Part shown: positions 6,880 through 14,992 of the stretch, one piece after another
Numbering within the stretch: the stretch's first letter is position 1
How the letters are laid out: each line of letters begins with the position of its first letter
Assembly: GCA_016235555.1 (NCBI GenBank)
Contig: JACRKC010000046.1
Location: 1-32,855 of the forward strand
Reading direction: 5' to 3'
Source: Verrucomicrobiota bacterium
GTDB taxonomy: Bacteria; Verrucomicrobiota; Verrucomicrobiia; Opitutales; Opitutaceae
DNA: 32,855 bases
Position numbers and translations under genes: made by a program
Notes under the pieces: model-generated
Database searches by the model: none
Seen by the model: the letters and a program-made list of their open reading frames with translations, nothing else
Told to the model about the DNA's origin: nothing

Positions 6880-7406
6880 CCCATACACTCACCCACGACT
6901 GCCCCGCCACCGCCATTCCCGCCGGACACCCGGTCACGCTGGCGGCCGGCACGGAAGTGTTCGTCACGCAGACCCTCGGCGGGAACATCACCGTGCGGAC
7001 GGATCAGGGTCTTTTTCGCATCGCGCGGGAGCAGGCCGGGGCGATCGGCGGGTATGCAACCGCGGCCCCGGCGGCGACGGTGGTGGCGGGCGAGTTTTCC
7101 GAGCAGGCGGTGTGGGATGCGCTGAAGACCTGTTTCGATCCGGAGATTCCGGTGAATATCGTCGACCTCGGTCTGATCTACGATCTGGCCATCGAGCGTT
7201 CCGCGGCGGGGACGCACCGGATCGACGTGAAGATGACGCTGACGGCGCCAGGGTGCGGGATGGGGCCCGTGATCGCGGAAGACGCGCGGCAGAAAATTGC
7301 AGCGCTGCCGAGTGTCGAGTCCGCCAAGGTGCACATTGTGTGGGACCCGCAGTGGGTGCCACAGATGATTTCACCGGAAGGAAAACGAATCCTGGGATTG
7401 GATTGA
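6876..7406 (+). CDS. sufT: SufT-like Fe-S cluster assembly protein
   Basis: A 176-residue protein with a C-terminal MIP18/DUF59 domain (about residues 70-165) containing CFDPEIPVNIVDLGLIYDL and the conserved LTAPGCGMGPVI, whose Cys is the hallmark of the family. The N-terminal 65 residues form the extra domain typical of SufT, with the GTEVFVTQTLGGNITV segment. SufT assists maturation of iron-sulfur proteins under high demand. The ATG at 6876 overlaps the sppA stop codon, which fixes the start and indicates translational coupling. No suf operon genes are nearby. A G+C-rich hairpin follows at 7414-7432. Confidence 0.92.
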   Translation: MTHTLTHDCPATAIPAGHPVTLAAGTEVFVTQTLGGNITVRTDQGLFRIAREQAGAIGGYATAAPAATVVAGEFSEQAVWDALKTCFDPEIPVNIVDLGLIYDLAIERSAAGTHRIDVKMTLTAPGCGMGPVIAEDARQKIAALPSVESAKVHIVWDPQWVPQMISPEGKRILGLD

Positions 7407-7413
7407 GCGGGCA

Positions 7414-7432
7414 GCCCGGCCATCGGCCGGGC
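7414..7432 (+). terminator. G+C-rich hairpin after sufT
   Basis: GCCCGGCC (7414-7421) and GGCCGGGC (7425-7432) form a perfect 8-bp stem with a 3-nt ATC loop, 8 bp after the sufT stop codon. No T-tract follows, so it may slow polymerase or protect the mRNA end rather than act as a classical terminator. Confidence 0.4.
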
Positions 7433-7516
7433 CTGGAAGTCCAAACTGCTACGACATCAGACGCCCTCGGTCTCCGGCGTTCGATGCGGGGAGGTTTGCA
7501 GGGTGGCGCCCGTGGC

Positions 7517-7538
7517 GGCGGGGTTCAGCGACCCCGCC
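7517..7538. repeat. Palindrome GGCGGGGT/ACCCCGCC
   Basis: An 8-bp perfect stem with a 6-nt loop in the gap between sufT and dus. The gap of 308 bp (7407-7714) holds this, the hairpin at 7414-7432 and the palindrome at 7631-7686; no gene was recognised in it. Confidence 0.5.
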
Positions 7539-7630
7539 CTCCATCGGAAGGTCCGCTTCGGAGAGGCGCATCGGGTGCGTTGCGGCCGCTGGTGCAGCGC
7601 CCCGGAAGAAACGTGACAGCGCAACGCCGG

Positions 7631-7686
7631 GTAGCTGCGTGAGCGAGTGGCTCGCCCGGAAAACCACTCGCTCACGCTCGCGGCTA
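7631..7686. repeat. Palindrome GTAGC.GCGTGAGCGAGTGG type
   Basis: GTAGCTGCGTGAGCGAGTGG (7631-7650) is mirrored by CCACTCGCTCACGC and then GGCTAC ending at 7686. It is a long imperfect inverted repeat with a 13-nt centre, located just after the dus gene (minus strand). It is a different sequence family from A, B and C. Confidence 0.75.
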
Positions 7687-7714
7687 CACCCCACGAAATC
7701 CCGGTGTGGCTGCG

Positions 7715-8800
7715 CTAGGCCGTGATCGTTTCGAGCGAGCAACCGTCGGCGACGCCGGCGGGCGTTTCGCAGTTGGGCCGCGCGATCACGCCCGGATAGG
7801 GTTCGGGCGAAAACTCCCGTTCCGCCGCATCGCCGTCGAGGAGGTGGCGGTCGCAGGCCCGGAACAGTTCACCTTCGCTTTCCGCCCGGCGCATCTCGTG
7901 CAGGAAGGCGCCCGTGGGATCGACGCTCTGGCCGACGAAATTGAGATACTTCTTCATCTTGGTCACATGGGCGCGTTCGGGAAATTCCGCGCTCTGCGTG
8001 GCGCGGTAGAGGCGCTCGACGTAGTCCCGGACATCGGCGAGCGTCACGCGGGCCGGCGTGCCGCCGGCGAACTGTTCGCGACACTGGCGGAAAATCCACG
8101 GGTTGCGGATCGCGTGGCGGCCGATCATCACGCCGGCCGCGCCGGTCTCGGCGACAACGGCGGCGGCCCGGGTGGCGGAGGTCACGTTGCCGTTGGCCAG
8201 CAGCGGACAGCGCACACGGCGCGCAGCGTGCGCGATGAAATCGTAGTGCACCGCGCTGCGATACATTTCCTTCACGGTGCGACCGTGCACCGTCAGGAGG
8301 TCGACCCGGTGCTCGTTGACGAGATCGAGGATGCGATCGAAGTGCGCGGTGTCGTCGAAGCCGATGCGCATCTTGACCGTGAGGAGGCCGGGCACGGCGG
8401 GGCGGAGCGTGGCGAGCAGTCGGGCGATTTTTTCGGGTTCGCGCAGGAGGCCGCCGCCGACGTTTTTCTTGTAAACCTTGGGGGCCGGGCAGCCGAGGTT
8501 GAGGTCGATGCCGGCGACCGGATGGCGCAGCAGCGCCGCCACGGTCCGCACCAGGTGGCCGAGGTCCTCACCGATGAGCTGGGCGAAGACCGGGCGGCCG
8601 GTGGTGTTCTCGTCGATCGAGCGGAGGATGTGCTTCTCCGGCCGCGACTGGCTGTGGACCCGAAAGAACTCGGTGAAAAAATAATCCGGCGCGCCGTAGT
8701 GGGCGATCACGCGCATGAACGCGAGGTCGGTCACGTCCTGCATCGGCGCCAGCGCCGTGAGCGGCTGGCCGGGAACGAGCGGAGAGGGCAGGGCAGTCAC
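7715..8800 (-). CDS. dus: tRNA-dihydrouridine synthase
   Basis: A 361-residue FMN-dependent TIM-barrel enzyme that reduces uridines in tRNA to dihydrouridine with NADPH. Visible signatures are LAPMQDVTD (residues 17-25), IDLNLGCPAPKV (98-109) with the catalytic Cys104, TVKMRIGFDD (141-150) with the FMN-binding Lys143, VHGRT (171-175) with His172, and NGNV plus GVMIGRHAIRNPW near the phosphate-binding end. A C-terminal helical domain of about 110 residues follows, as usual. The subtype (DusA/B/C) cannot be fixed by eye. The start is GTG at 8800, overlapping the stop of the upstream nuclease gene (GTGA), which implies coupling. Confidence 0.93.
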   Translation of the reverse strand: MTALPSPLVPGQPLTALAPMQDVTDLAFMRVIAHYGAPDYFFTEFFRVHSQSRPEKHILRSIDENTTGRPVFAQLIGEDLGHLVRTVAALLRHPVAGIDLNLGCPAPKVYKKNVGGGLLREPEKIARLLATLRPAVPGLLTVKMRIGFDDTAHFDRILDLVNEHRVDLLTVHGRTVKEMYRSAVHYDFIAHAARRVRCPLLANGNVTSATRAAAVVAETGAAGVMIGRHAIRNPWIFRQCREQFAGGTPARVTLADVRDYVERLYRATQSAEFPERAHVTKMKKYLNFVGQSVDPTGAFLHEMRRAESEGELFRACDRHLLDGDAAEREFSPEPYPGVIARPNCETPAGVADGCSLETITA

Positions 8801-9273
8801 TTGTTGTCGTCGTCGCCCGGTTCGTCTTCCTCGGCTTGCTGCTTGAGCACGCGTTCGAAGACCTCGGTCATGTCCTGCACCGCCTCAAACACGTGGCGGG
8901 CGACGTAAATCGGGCGCTTTTGCTGGAGGGCGAGCACGATCGAATCGCTCGGCCGCGCATCGAGTTCGAGGATCTTCCGGCCGATCTCGTTCTCCATGCG
9001 GAGCAGAATCCGGGCGAAGAACGTGCCTTCGCGCTCGTCGTTGACGACGATGTGCTCCAGCCGCACGCCGAGGCCGAGGAGCAGGCTGCCGATGAGGTCG
9101 TGAGTGAGGGGGCGCTCTTTTTTCACGCCGTTGAGCGACTTCTGGATCGCATCACCGACAAAGTGGTCGACGTAGATCACAAACGTCTTGGCATCGTCCC
9201 CGAGAAAAACGGCGCAGCCGTTGGCGGTGGGCATGACGCCCTTGATGGAGACGGCAACAACGTCGGATTGCAT
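8797..9273 (-). CDS. Bifunctional nuclease (DUF151) family protein
   Basis: A 158-residue protein of the BFN/DUF151 family (PF02577), named after plant and bacterial members with DNase and RNase activity. Typical elements are VMPTANGCAVFLGDDAKTFV (about residues 13-32), the central LTHDLIGSLLLGLG motif and LDARPSDSIVLALQQKRPIYV. The C-terminal tail is acidic (EEDEPGDDDNK). The ATG at 9273 begins the homologous region; a longer in-frame extension to 9312 lacks similarity. The gene lies between thrC (72 bp upstream) and dus (4-bp overlap), probably in one transcript. Its biological substrate is unknown. Confidence 0.9.
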   Translation of the reverse strand: MQSDVVAVSIKGVMPTANGCAVFLGDDAKTFVIYVDHFVGDAIQKSLNGVKKERPLTHDLIGSLLLGLGVRLEHIVVNDEREGTFFARILLRMENEIGRKILELDARPSDSIVLALQQKRPIYVARHVFEAVQDMTEVFERVLKQQAEEDEPGDDDNK

Positions 9274-9345
9274 GTGGTGGCCTACGTTGGAGGTGTTCCC
9301 GGCGCCGCGCAAGTGCGGGGCTGGGGCCGGCCGTGAAATCGGGCG

Positions 9346-10521
9346 TCAGCCGCCGTAGCATTCCAGATATTTCAAGCCGGTGCTGGTGTTGAAGAGAACG
9401 ACGGTCTCGTGGGCGGCGATTTTCCCCTCGGCCAGGAGTCGTTTCATGGCGGCATAGCACGCGGCGCCCTCCGGGGCGGGGAACACCCCCTCGGCCGCGC
9501 CGAATTCCCTGGTCGAGGCGATCATCTCCTCATCCGTGACCGCGATCGCGCCGCCGCCGGAGGCGCGCAGCGCGTCGAGCATGATGAAGTCGCCGATCGC
9601 CTTCGGCACGCGCAGTCCGGACGCCTTCGTCTGGGCCTGGAGGTGCTCGGCGGCAAACTTGTCCCCCTGCTGGTAGGCGCGGACGATCGGCTGACAGCCG
9701 GCGGCCTGGACGGTGAACAGGCGGGGCCGATGCCCCGGATGGGCGTCAAGCCATCCGAGCTGCGCCATTTCCTGAAAGGCTTTCCACATCCCGATCAGGC
9801 CGGTGCCGCCGCCCGTGGGGTAAAGGATCACGTCGGGCAGTTTCCAGTCGAGTTGCTCGGCGAGTTCGTAGCCGAGCGTTTTTTTGCCTTCCACGCGATA
9901 GGGTTCCTTGAGGGTCGAGACATCGAACCAGCCCCCGGCGGTTTTCCGCCGGGCGACTTCCGCGCCGCAATCGGTGATCAAACCGTCGATCAGCGTGACG
10001 TGCGCGCCCATCTGCTCGCACTCGATGACATTGGCCCGGGGCGTGTCGCGGGGCATGAAGATGTGCGCCTCCAGGCCGGCGCGCGCGGCGTAGGCGGCCA
10101 GCGCGCCCGCGGCGTTGCCCGCCGATGGCACCGCGAGTTTCCGCAGTCCGAATTGCCGGGCCATCGAGACCGCGGTCGTCATCCCGCGCGCCTTGAAGCT
10201 GCCCGTGGGGTTTTGCGCCTCATCCTTGATCAAAAGCGATCGCAGTCCGTGTCTGGCGCCGAGCCGCGGCGCGGGCAGCAGCGGCGTGAAACCCTCGCCC
10301 AGGGTCACGATGTCGGTGTCGTCGCGCACGGGGAGCACCTCGCGGTAGCGCCAGAGCGACTTGGCGCGCGTGCGCAGCGACTCCTTGGTCATTGTTCGTC
10401 CGGCGGCGGCGAGATCGTAGTGGGCAAACAGGGGTTTGCCGCAGCAGGCGCTGACGTTCTGCGGGACGTTCGCCTCGTGGCGCGTCCCGCAGAGCGTGCA
10501 GGTGAGGTGGGTGAGGTGCAT
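9346..10521 (-). CDS. thrC: Threonine synthase
   Basis: A 391-residue PLP enzyme converting O-phosphohomoserine to threonine. The PLP lysine is Lys110 in NPTGSFKARG, and the phosphate-binding glycine loop is PTGGGTGLIGMW. An N-terminal rubredoxin-like knuckle CTLCG...ACCGKP (Cys8, Cys11, Cys26, Cys27) is typical of the shorter bacterial/archaeal class of ThrC. Other family blocks are VTLGEGFTPLLP and PSAGNAAGALAAYAARAG. A related fold-type II enzyme such as threonine deaminase or cysteate synthase is possible but less likely given the knuckle. The ATG at 10521 is used because the homologous region starts there. It is 50 bp downstream of the isomerase-like gene on the same strand. Confidence 0.9.
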   Translation of the reverse strand: MHLTHLTCTLCGTRHEANVPQNVSACCGKPLFAHYDLAAAGRTMTKESLRTRAKSLWRYREVLPVRDDTDIVTLGEGFTPLLPAPRLGARHGLRSLLIKDEAQNPTGSFKARGMTTAVSMARQFGLRKLAVPSAGNAAGALAAYAARAGLEAHIFMPRDTPRANVIECEQMGAHVTLIDGLITDCGAEVARRKTAGGWFDVSTLKEPYRVEGKKTLGYELAEQLDWKLPDVILYPTGGGTGLIGMWKAFQEMAQLGWLDAHPGHRPRLFTVQAAGCQPIVRAYQQGDKFAAEHLQAQTKASGLRVPKAIGDFIMLDALRASGGGAIAVTDEEMIASTREFGAAEGVFPAPEGAACYAAMKRLLAEGKIAAHETVVLFNTSTGLKYLECYGG

Positions 10522-10571
10522 GTCGTGGAGTGGTGGACCCGGGCCCAACGGCCGGTTGCCGAAGGCGGGAC

Positions 10572-11459
10572 TCAGACGTCGCAGATCTGGACGGCGCGCC
10601 GCAGGGAGGCCACGGCGTCGGGCTCCGGCCGGGCGGGGGAGTATTCGTAGGCGACATGGCCGTTGTAGCCGGTCGCGACGATCGCCCGCATGATCGCGGG
10701 GTAATTCAGCTCCTGGGTTTCATCCGGTTCGTGGCGCCCGGGCACGCCGGCGAGATGGTAGTGCGCGATGTGCTGATGGATCGCGTTGATCGTTGCGATG
10801 ACATCACCCTCCATTATCTGCATGTGATAAATGTCGAAGAGCAGCTTGAAGCGCTCCGAGCCGACGCGCCGGACCAACTCGACCCCAAAGGCCGTCGAGT
10901 CGGCCATGTAATCCTTGTGGTTCACTTTGCTGTTCAGGAGTTCGAGGCAGATGGTGACCCGGTGTTTCTCGGCGAGCGGCATGATGCGCCTGAGTCCGAG
11001 GGCGCAGTTTTCGAGCCCTTGCTCCTTGCTCAGGCCGCGGGCGTTGCCCGAGAGGCAGATCAGGTTCGGCAGGCCGGCGTTGGCCACCTGCGGGATGACC
11101 TCGGTGAAATAGCCGACGAGTTTGTCGTGTTCCGCGGGGCGGACCCAGCTTTCGGGATGGTTGGGCTCGTGGACTTTCGCCATGGCGCACGTGAGGCCGT
11201 GTTTCTTCAGCGTCGGCCACGCGGGCGGCGGCATGAGATCGATGGACGTGATGCCGATCGCCTTCGCGGCCCGGCACAAATCGTCGAGGCTGGCTTTGGG
11301 GTAACACGATTTGCACACGGAGTGGTTGATGCGGCCCTTGAGGCGGGCGACGGCATCGGCGGCGGTGACGCGGGCGGCGAGCGAGGCGGCGAGGCCGGCG
11401 ACCGTCGCTCCGCCGACCAGGGTGCGCAGGGCCGAACGGCGGCTGATGGGCGCGGTCAT
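10572..11459 (-). CDS. Tat-exported AP-endonuclease-2-fold sugar isomerase/epimerase-like protein
   Basis: A 295-residue protein with an N-terminal twin-arginine signal (SRRSALRTLVGG followed by a hydrophobic Ala-rich stretch to about residue 35), then a TIM barrel of the xylose-isomerase-like/AP_endonuc_2 superfamily (PF01261). Metal-site positions expected in this superfamily are visible as ICLELLNSK (Glu), KLLFDIYHMQ (Asp/His), AHYHLAG and HVAYEYSP (Glu). It resembles hydroxypyruvate isomerase-like proteins. Export is unusual for a metabolic isomerase and suggests periplasmic sugar chemistry. The start overlaps the stop of the upstream Gfo/Idh gene (TGATG), so the two are coupled and probably act on the same substrate. 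Confidence 0.87.
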   Translation of the reverse strand: MTAPISRRSALRTLVGGATVAGLAASLAARVTAADAVARLKGRINHSVCKSCYPKASLDDLCRAAKAIGITSIDLMPPPAWPTLKKHGLTCAMAKVHEPNHPESWVRPAEHDKLVGYFTEVIPQVANAGLPNLICLSGNARGLSKEQGLENCALGLRRIMPLAEKHRVTICLELLNSKVNHKDYMADSTAFGVELVRRVGSERFKLLFDIYHMQIMEGDVIATINAIHQHIAHYHLAGVPGRHEPDETQELNYPAIMRAIVATGYNGHVAYEYSPARPEPDAVASLRRAVQICDV

Positions 11460-12838
11460 CAGAGGTTGGCGGCGAGGTTGGCCGCGTTGAGCGACCAGCC
11501 GGCGCGATACTCGCGACGGAGGAGGGCGTTGGCCGCGGAGTCGTTGGTGATGCGGCCGGTGGCGCCGTCGTAGTCGAGTTTTTTGCCCGCGCGGTAGGCG
11601 ACGAGGCCGAGCGCCATCTGTTCGGTCATGGTGCCGTTGTAGTCGAAGTTGCAGCAGGTCTTCAGGCTGCCCTTGCAGGCGTTGAACCACTCCTGCTGGA
11701 AATCGCCGATGGGCGGAGTGACGGGCTCCTGGGCGCGCGGTTTGTAGTAGGTGAGGTCGGCGGTGTCGCCGAACGGCAGGAGGAGGCGCGAGGCGAAGTC
11801 GGCGACGAGGTGGCCCTTGGTGCCCTTGAACATCACGCCGTGATCGATCTTGTTCAAATCGATGAACGGTTTCGGCGAGGCCGGCATCGCACCGCCTTGA
11901 TACCAGCTCACGCGAATCGCGGGGCGCCAGCTGTTGGCCGGGTGATCGAAGTGGGCCTCCATTTTCACCGGCGTGACGTCGGGGTTGAACGGATCGCCCC
12001 GGGCCTCGATCGCGGTGGGCAGGCCGGCGTCGATCGCGTTCCAGGCGAGATCCATCGTGTGCGCGCCCATGTCGCCGACCTGGCCGCAGCCGAAGTCCCA
12101 AAACATATTCCACTGCAGGCAATTTCCGTTGGGTTTCTTTTTGAAATTTTCGAAGTAGCCGGGATTGAACGGATGCTCCCGCGAGGGGCCGAGCCAGAGA
12201 TCCCAGTTGAGAAACGCGGGCGCTGGACCGGCGGACGGGTAATAACCGGGCTTGGGCAACTGGCGGTTGCCCCAGACGAAGACATTGCGCAGTTCGCCGA
12301 TGGCGCCGTCGCGGATGATTTCGCGCACGCGGGCGAAATTGGGGTTGGCGTGGCGCTGCGTGCCCGCCTGGGTGGCGAGCTTGGTTTTGTTCTTGAGGTA
12401 GGTCGCGCGCACGAGGCGGGCCTCCTCGACGGTGAGCGCGATCGGCTTCTCCATGTAGACGTGGAGGCCGCGGTTCATGGCGGCGATTGCGATCAACGCG
12501 TGATGGTGGTCCGGCGTGCAACAGAGCACGGCCTCGAGGTCCTTTTGTTCGAGGCATTTTCGCCAGTCGGCGTAGGTCTTGGCGGCGGGGAACTTCGCCC
12601 TGGCCTCGGCGAGGTTGTTTTCGTCGACATCGCAGATCGCGACGACGTTCTCGCTGGCGAGGCCAAGGTAATGAGCGCGGGCGCGGCCGGCGGCGCCGAT
12701 CAGCGCGAGGTTGAGCTTGTTGCCGGGGCGCGCCGCACCAAACAACGAAGTCCGCGGCAGGATGAGGAGACCGGCGCCGGTGGCGAGAGTGGCTTGGAGG
12801 AAATGACGGCGATGCAGGGGGCGTTTTTCGGGGTGCAT
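11459..12838 (-). CDS. Tat-exported Gfo/Idh/MocA family oxidoreductase
   Basis: A 459-residue protein. The N-terminus carries a Tat signal (HRRHFLQATLATGAG, residues 9-23). The Rossmann fold follows (LALIGAAGRARAH, about 44-56) and the family signature YMEKPIAL has Glu-Lys-Pro at 130-132. Later features include GDMGAHTMDL with the likely catalytic His and a substrate domain to the C-terminus. The ending NDSAANALLRREYRAGW matches that of the protein at 18350-19741, so both belong to the same exported subfamily common in Verrucomicrobiota and Planctomycetota. Such enzymes oxidise or reduce sugars with tightly bound NAD(P). It heads a likely unit with the exported isomerase, thrC, the DUF151 gene and dus. 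Confidence 0.93.
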   Translation of the reverse strand: MHPEKRPLHRRHFLQATLATGAGLLILPRTSLFGAARPGNKLNLALIGAAGRARAHYLGLASENVVAICDVDENNLAEARAKFPAAKTYADWRKCLEQKDLEAVLCCTPDHHHALIAIAAMNRGLHVYMEKPIALTVEEARLVRATYLKNKTKLATQAGTQRHANPNFARVREIIRDGAIGELRNVFVWGNRQLPKPGYYPSAGPAPAFLNWDLWLGPSREHPFNPGYFENFKKKPNGNCLQWNMFWDFGCGQVGDMGAHTMDLAWNAIDAGLPTAIEARGDPFNPDVTPVKMEAHFDHPANSWRPAIRVSWYQGGAMPASPKPFIDLNKIDHGVMFKGTKGHLVADFASRLLLPFGDTADLTYYKPRAQEPVTPPIGDFQQEWFNACKGSLKTCCNFDYNGTMTEQMALGLVAYRAGKKLDYDGATGRITNDSAANALLRREYRAGWSLNAANLAANL

Positions 12839-12936
12839 GAGGAGGAAATTGGTTCAACCTGGTGCGTGAGGGACAAGCCTGGAGCATTCGATGCGGCGGG
12901 CGGATCGGCGGTGGCGATGAGCGGGCGCGGGCGGGT

Positions 12937-13041
12937 TCATCGCATGCCTCCGAGGGTGAAGGCGCTCTCGACCACGGTGCCCGGTTCCACGCTGAAGTAA
13001 AGATCGGGCACGGGGCCGGTGAGCCACCGGTTTCCGCGGCG
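12937..13041 (-). pseudogene. Possible 3' remnant of an unidentified gene
   Basis: A 34-codon open stretch ending in TGA with strongly coding-like third positions. Its central part reads PDLYFSVEPGTVVESAFTLG. It has no start codon and is blocked upstream by an in-frame stop, so only the end of a former gene would remain. It sits tail to tail with the transaldolase-like remnant at 13156-13278, and together they suggest a deletion scar. I do not recognise the family, and chance cannot be excluded. Confidence 0.3.
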
Positions 13042-13155
13042 TCATTTTTCAATCGGAACCGCTCCCGACTTCGCCCTGCCCCGGCCCCGGGCTCGAAATT
13101 TGTCGCCGCCCGGACGGGAGACGCCCAACTTTCTCACCGCGCCGCTCGCCCCGCC

Positions 13156-13278
13156 GGCTCCGATGTCTGCACAATGTTCTTCGACTTCCTGCAAATGCTC
13201 CACGATCATCCGCTGACCGACATCGGGCTGGAAATTTTCCTGAAGGACCGGGCGAAGGCGACCGGCCAGCACAAATGA
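13156..13278 (+). pseudogene. 3' remnant of a transaldolase/fructose-6-phosphate aldolase-like gene
   Basis: The last 40 codons read GSDVCTMFFDFLQMLHDHPL followed by TDIGLEIFLKDRAKATG, matching the C-terminal segment of the short transaldolase/FSA family (compare the common HPLTDIGxxxFLKDW ending). The catalytic barrel upstream, including the Schiff-base lysine region, is missing. The in-frame sequence before 13156 has no family similarity. The remnant still ends with TGA overlapping the ATG of the aldehyde dehydrogenase gene (ATGA), so an old operon junction survives. A 34-codon peptide from the ATG at 13174 could in principle be made. Confidence 0.6.
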
Positions 13279-14696
13279 AACCGCATCCCCTCTTCCTCAA
13301 CGGCCAGTGGCGCGCGACCGAAACCTCGCTGACGGTCCATAACCCGGCCACGGGCGAGGCCTTCGATGCGGTCTGCACGCTCGACCGCGCCGGCGTCGCC
13401 CAGGCGATCGCGGACGCGCACGCGGCCTTCGCCGGCTGGCGCAAGCTCACCGCGCGCGCGCGCGGCGATTTTCTCCGCCGGATCGCCGATCATCTCGAGG
13501 CCCGCAGCGCCGAGATCGCGAAGCTCATCACGCTCGAGAACGGCAAGCCCCTCGCCCAGAGCACCGGCGAAGTCGCGATGTCGGTCGATCATCTCCGCTG
13601 GTTCGCCGAGGAAGGGCGGCGCGTTTACGGCCGCACGGTGCCGCACCAGACCGACGGCAAGCGGCATGTGATCGTCAAGACGCCCATCGGGGTCGTCGGC
13701 GCGATCAGCCCGTGGAATTTTCCGCTCATGCTCGCCGTGCGCAAGATCGCTCCTGCGCTCGCGGCGGGCTGCCCCGTTGTGCTGAAGCCCGCCAGCGCCA
13801 CGCCGCTGTGCGCGCTCGCGTTTGCGGAGGCCGTCGAAAAGGCCGGGCTGCCCGCCGGCGTTTTCCAGATCGTGCTCGGCCGTGCGTCGGAAATGGCGGC
13901 CGAGTTTCTGGCCAACCCGCTCTGCCGCAAAATCACCTTCACCGGCTCGACCGAAGTCGGCCAGGCGCTCATCACCGGCGCGGCCAGGACCATCAAGCCG
14001 CTCTCCCTCGAGCTCGGCGGCCACGCACCGGCCATCGTCTTCGCCGACGCCGAACTCGACCGCGCGGTCGAGGGGGTGATGATCGCGAAGTTTCGCAACA
14101 CGGGCCAGTCGTGCATCGCGGCCAACCGCGTTTACGTGCAGCGCCCGGTCTACGCCGAGTTTCTCCGGCGGTTCGCCGCACAGGCCGGCGCGATGAAGGT
14201 CGGCCCCGGCCTCGAGCCCGGCGTGCAAATCGGGCCGCTCATCAACGAAGCCGGCCTCCAGCAGGCGCTCGCCCAGATCGACGATGCGGTGCGCCGCGGC
14301 GCGCGCCTTGTCGCCGGTGGCAAGCGCGCGGGCCCGAGCGGGTGGTTCCTCGAGCCCACGATTCTCGCCGATGTGCCCGACGACGCCGTGTGCATGAACG
14401 AGGAAACGTTCGCGCCGATTGCGCCGGTCTGTGTCTTTGACGACGAGGAGGAAGTCGTGCGCCGCGCCAACGCCTCGCGCTACGGGCTGAGCGCGTATGC
14501 GTTCACCACCAATCTCAGCCGCGCGTTCCGCCTCATGGAGTCGCTCGAAGCGGGATCGCTCGGCCTCAACGACGGCGTGCCCACCACGAGCAACTGCCCC
14601 TTCGGCGGCTTCAAGCAAAGCGGCTGGGGGCGCGAACTCGGCAGCGAAGGCCTCGAGGCCTTCGTCGAAACGAAACACGTCTCGATCGCGCTATGA
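13275..14696 (+). CDS. NAD(P)-dependent aldehyde dehydrogenase, succinate-semialdehyde dehydrogenase type
   Basis: A 473-residue ALDH superfamily enzyme oxidising an aldehyde to the acid. The cofactor motif SPWNFPLML (145-153) and VLKPASATP (169-177) are present. The general base is Glu246 in LELGGHAP and the nucleophile Cys280 in NTGQSCIAANR. The length and the PFGGFKQSGWGRELGSEGLEAF ending match the GabD/succinate-semialdehyde branch. Glycolaldehyde or lactaldehyde are equally possible substrates, so gabD is not assigned. The start overlaps the stop of the transaldolase-like remnant. The stop overlaps the next ORF (ATGA). A former partner role with a sugar aldolase is suggested by the remnant. 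Confidence 0.92.
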   Translation: MKPHPLFLNGQWRATETSLTVHNPATGEAFDAVCTLDRAGVAQAIADAHAAFAGWRKLTARARGDFLRRIADHLEARSAEIAKLITLENGKPLAQSTGEVAMSVDHLRWFAEEGRRVYGRTVPHQTDGKRHVIVKTPIGVVGAISPWNFPLMLAVRKIAPALAAGCPVVLKPASATPLCALAFAEAVEKAGLPAGVFQIVLGRASEMAAEFLANPLCRKITFTGSTEVGQALITGAARTIKPLSLELGGHAPAIVFADAELDRAVEGVMIAKFRNTGQSCIAANRVYVQRPVYAEFLRRFAAQAGAMKVGPGLEPGVQIGPLINEAGLQQALAQIDDAVRRGARLVAGGKRAGPSGWFLEPTILADVPDDAVCMNEETFAPIAPVCVFDDEEEVVRRANASRYGLSAYAFTTNLSRAFRLMESLEAGSLGLNDGVPTTSNCPFGGFKQSGWGRELGSEGLEAFVETKHVSIAL

Positions 14697-14992
14697 TCGA
14701 GATCGTCGCCCGCCACGGCTGGTCGAGAAATCTCCGCCTGTCCAACGGCACGGCGGAGGTGCTCGTCACGCTGGAGGTCGGCCCGCGCATTCTCGCCTGC
14801 ACGCGGCACGGCGGTGTCAATTCCCTCAACCTCTGCACCGATCAGGCCGGCCCATCGGGCGAACTGGGATGGAAAAACCCCGACGGCCACCGCCTGTGGC
14901 TCGCGCCGGAAAACCGCGAGATCACTTACTGCCCGGACAACCCGCCGGTTTCCGCTCGTTACCCGCCGGCTGAACCCACGCCCAACCCATGA
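14693..14992 (+). CDS. Truncated aldose-epimerase-like (DUF4380-type) protein
   Basis: A 99-residue ORF beginning MIEIVARHGWSRNLRLSNGT and continuing with VTLEVGPRILACTRHGG and HRLWLAPENREITYCPDN. These resemble the first third of galactose-mutarotase-fold proteins of the DUF4380 kind, which are usually nearly three times as long. After PDNPP the sequence turns into a Pro-rich tail (PPAEPTPNP) and stops. It is linked by ATGA overlaps to the aldehyde dehydrogenase in front and to the exporter gene behind, so the frame is preserved as a coupling element even if the product is not functional. Family assignment is from memory of the motif and is moderately sure. Confidence 0.5.
   Translation: MIEIVARHGWSRNLRLSNGTAEVLVTLEVGPRILACTRHGGVNSLNLCTDQAGPSGELGWKNPDGHRLWLAPENREITYCPDNPPVSARYPPAEPTPNP

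Noticed and set aside
4969-6888. 639-codon minus-strand ORF opposite sppA
   Set aside because: Antisense shadow caused by the high G+C third positions; sppA motifs and active site are on the plus strand.
7414-7432. Hairpin after sufT as member of family A
   Set aside because: It shares the 3-nt loop but not the stem sequence, terminal repeats or neighbouring arms; kept only as a possible terminator.
10572-13052. Single 826-codon ORF covering the isomerase and the Gfo/Idh region
   Set aside because: Only its last 295 codons are coding; the upstream part is an out-of-frame reading of the Gfo/Idh gene. The ATG at 11459 with a Tat signal is the true start.
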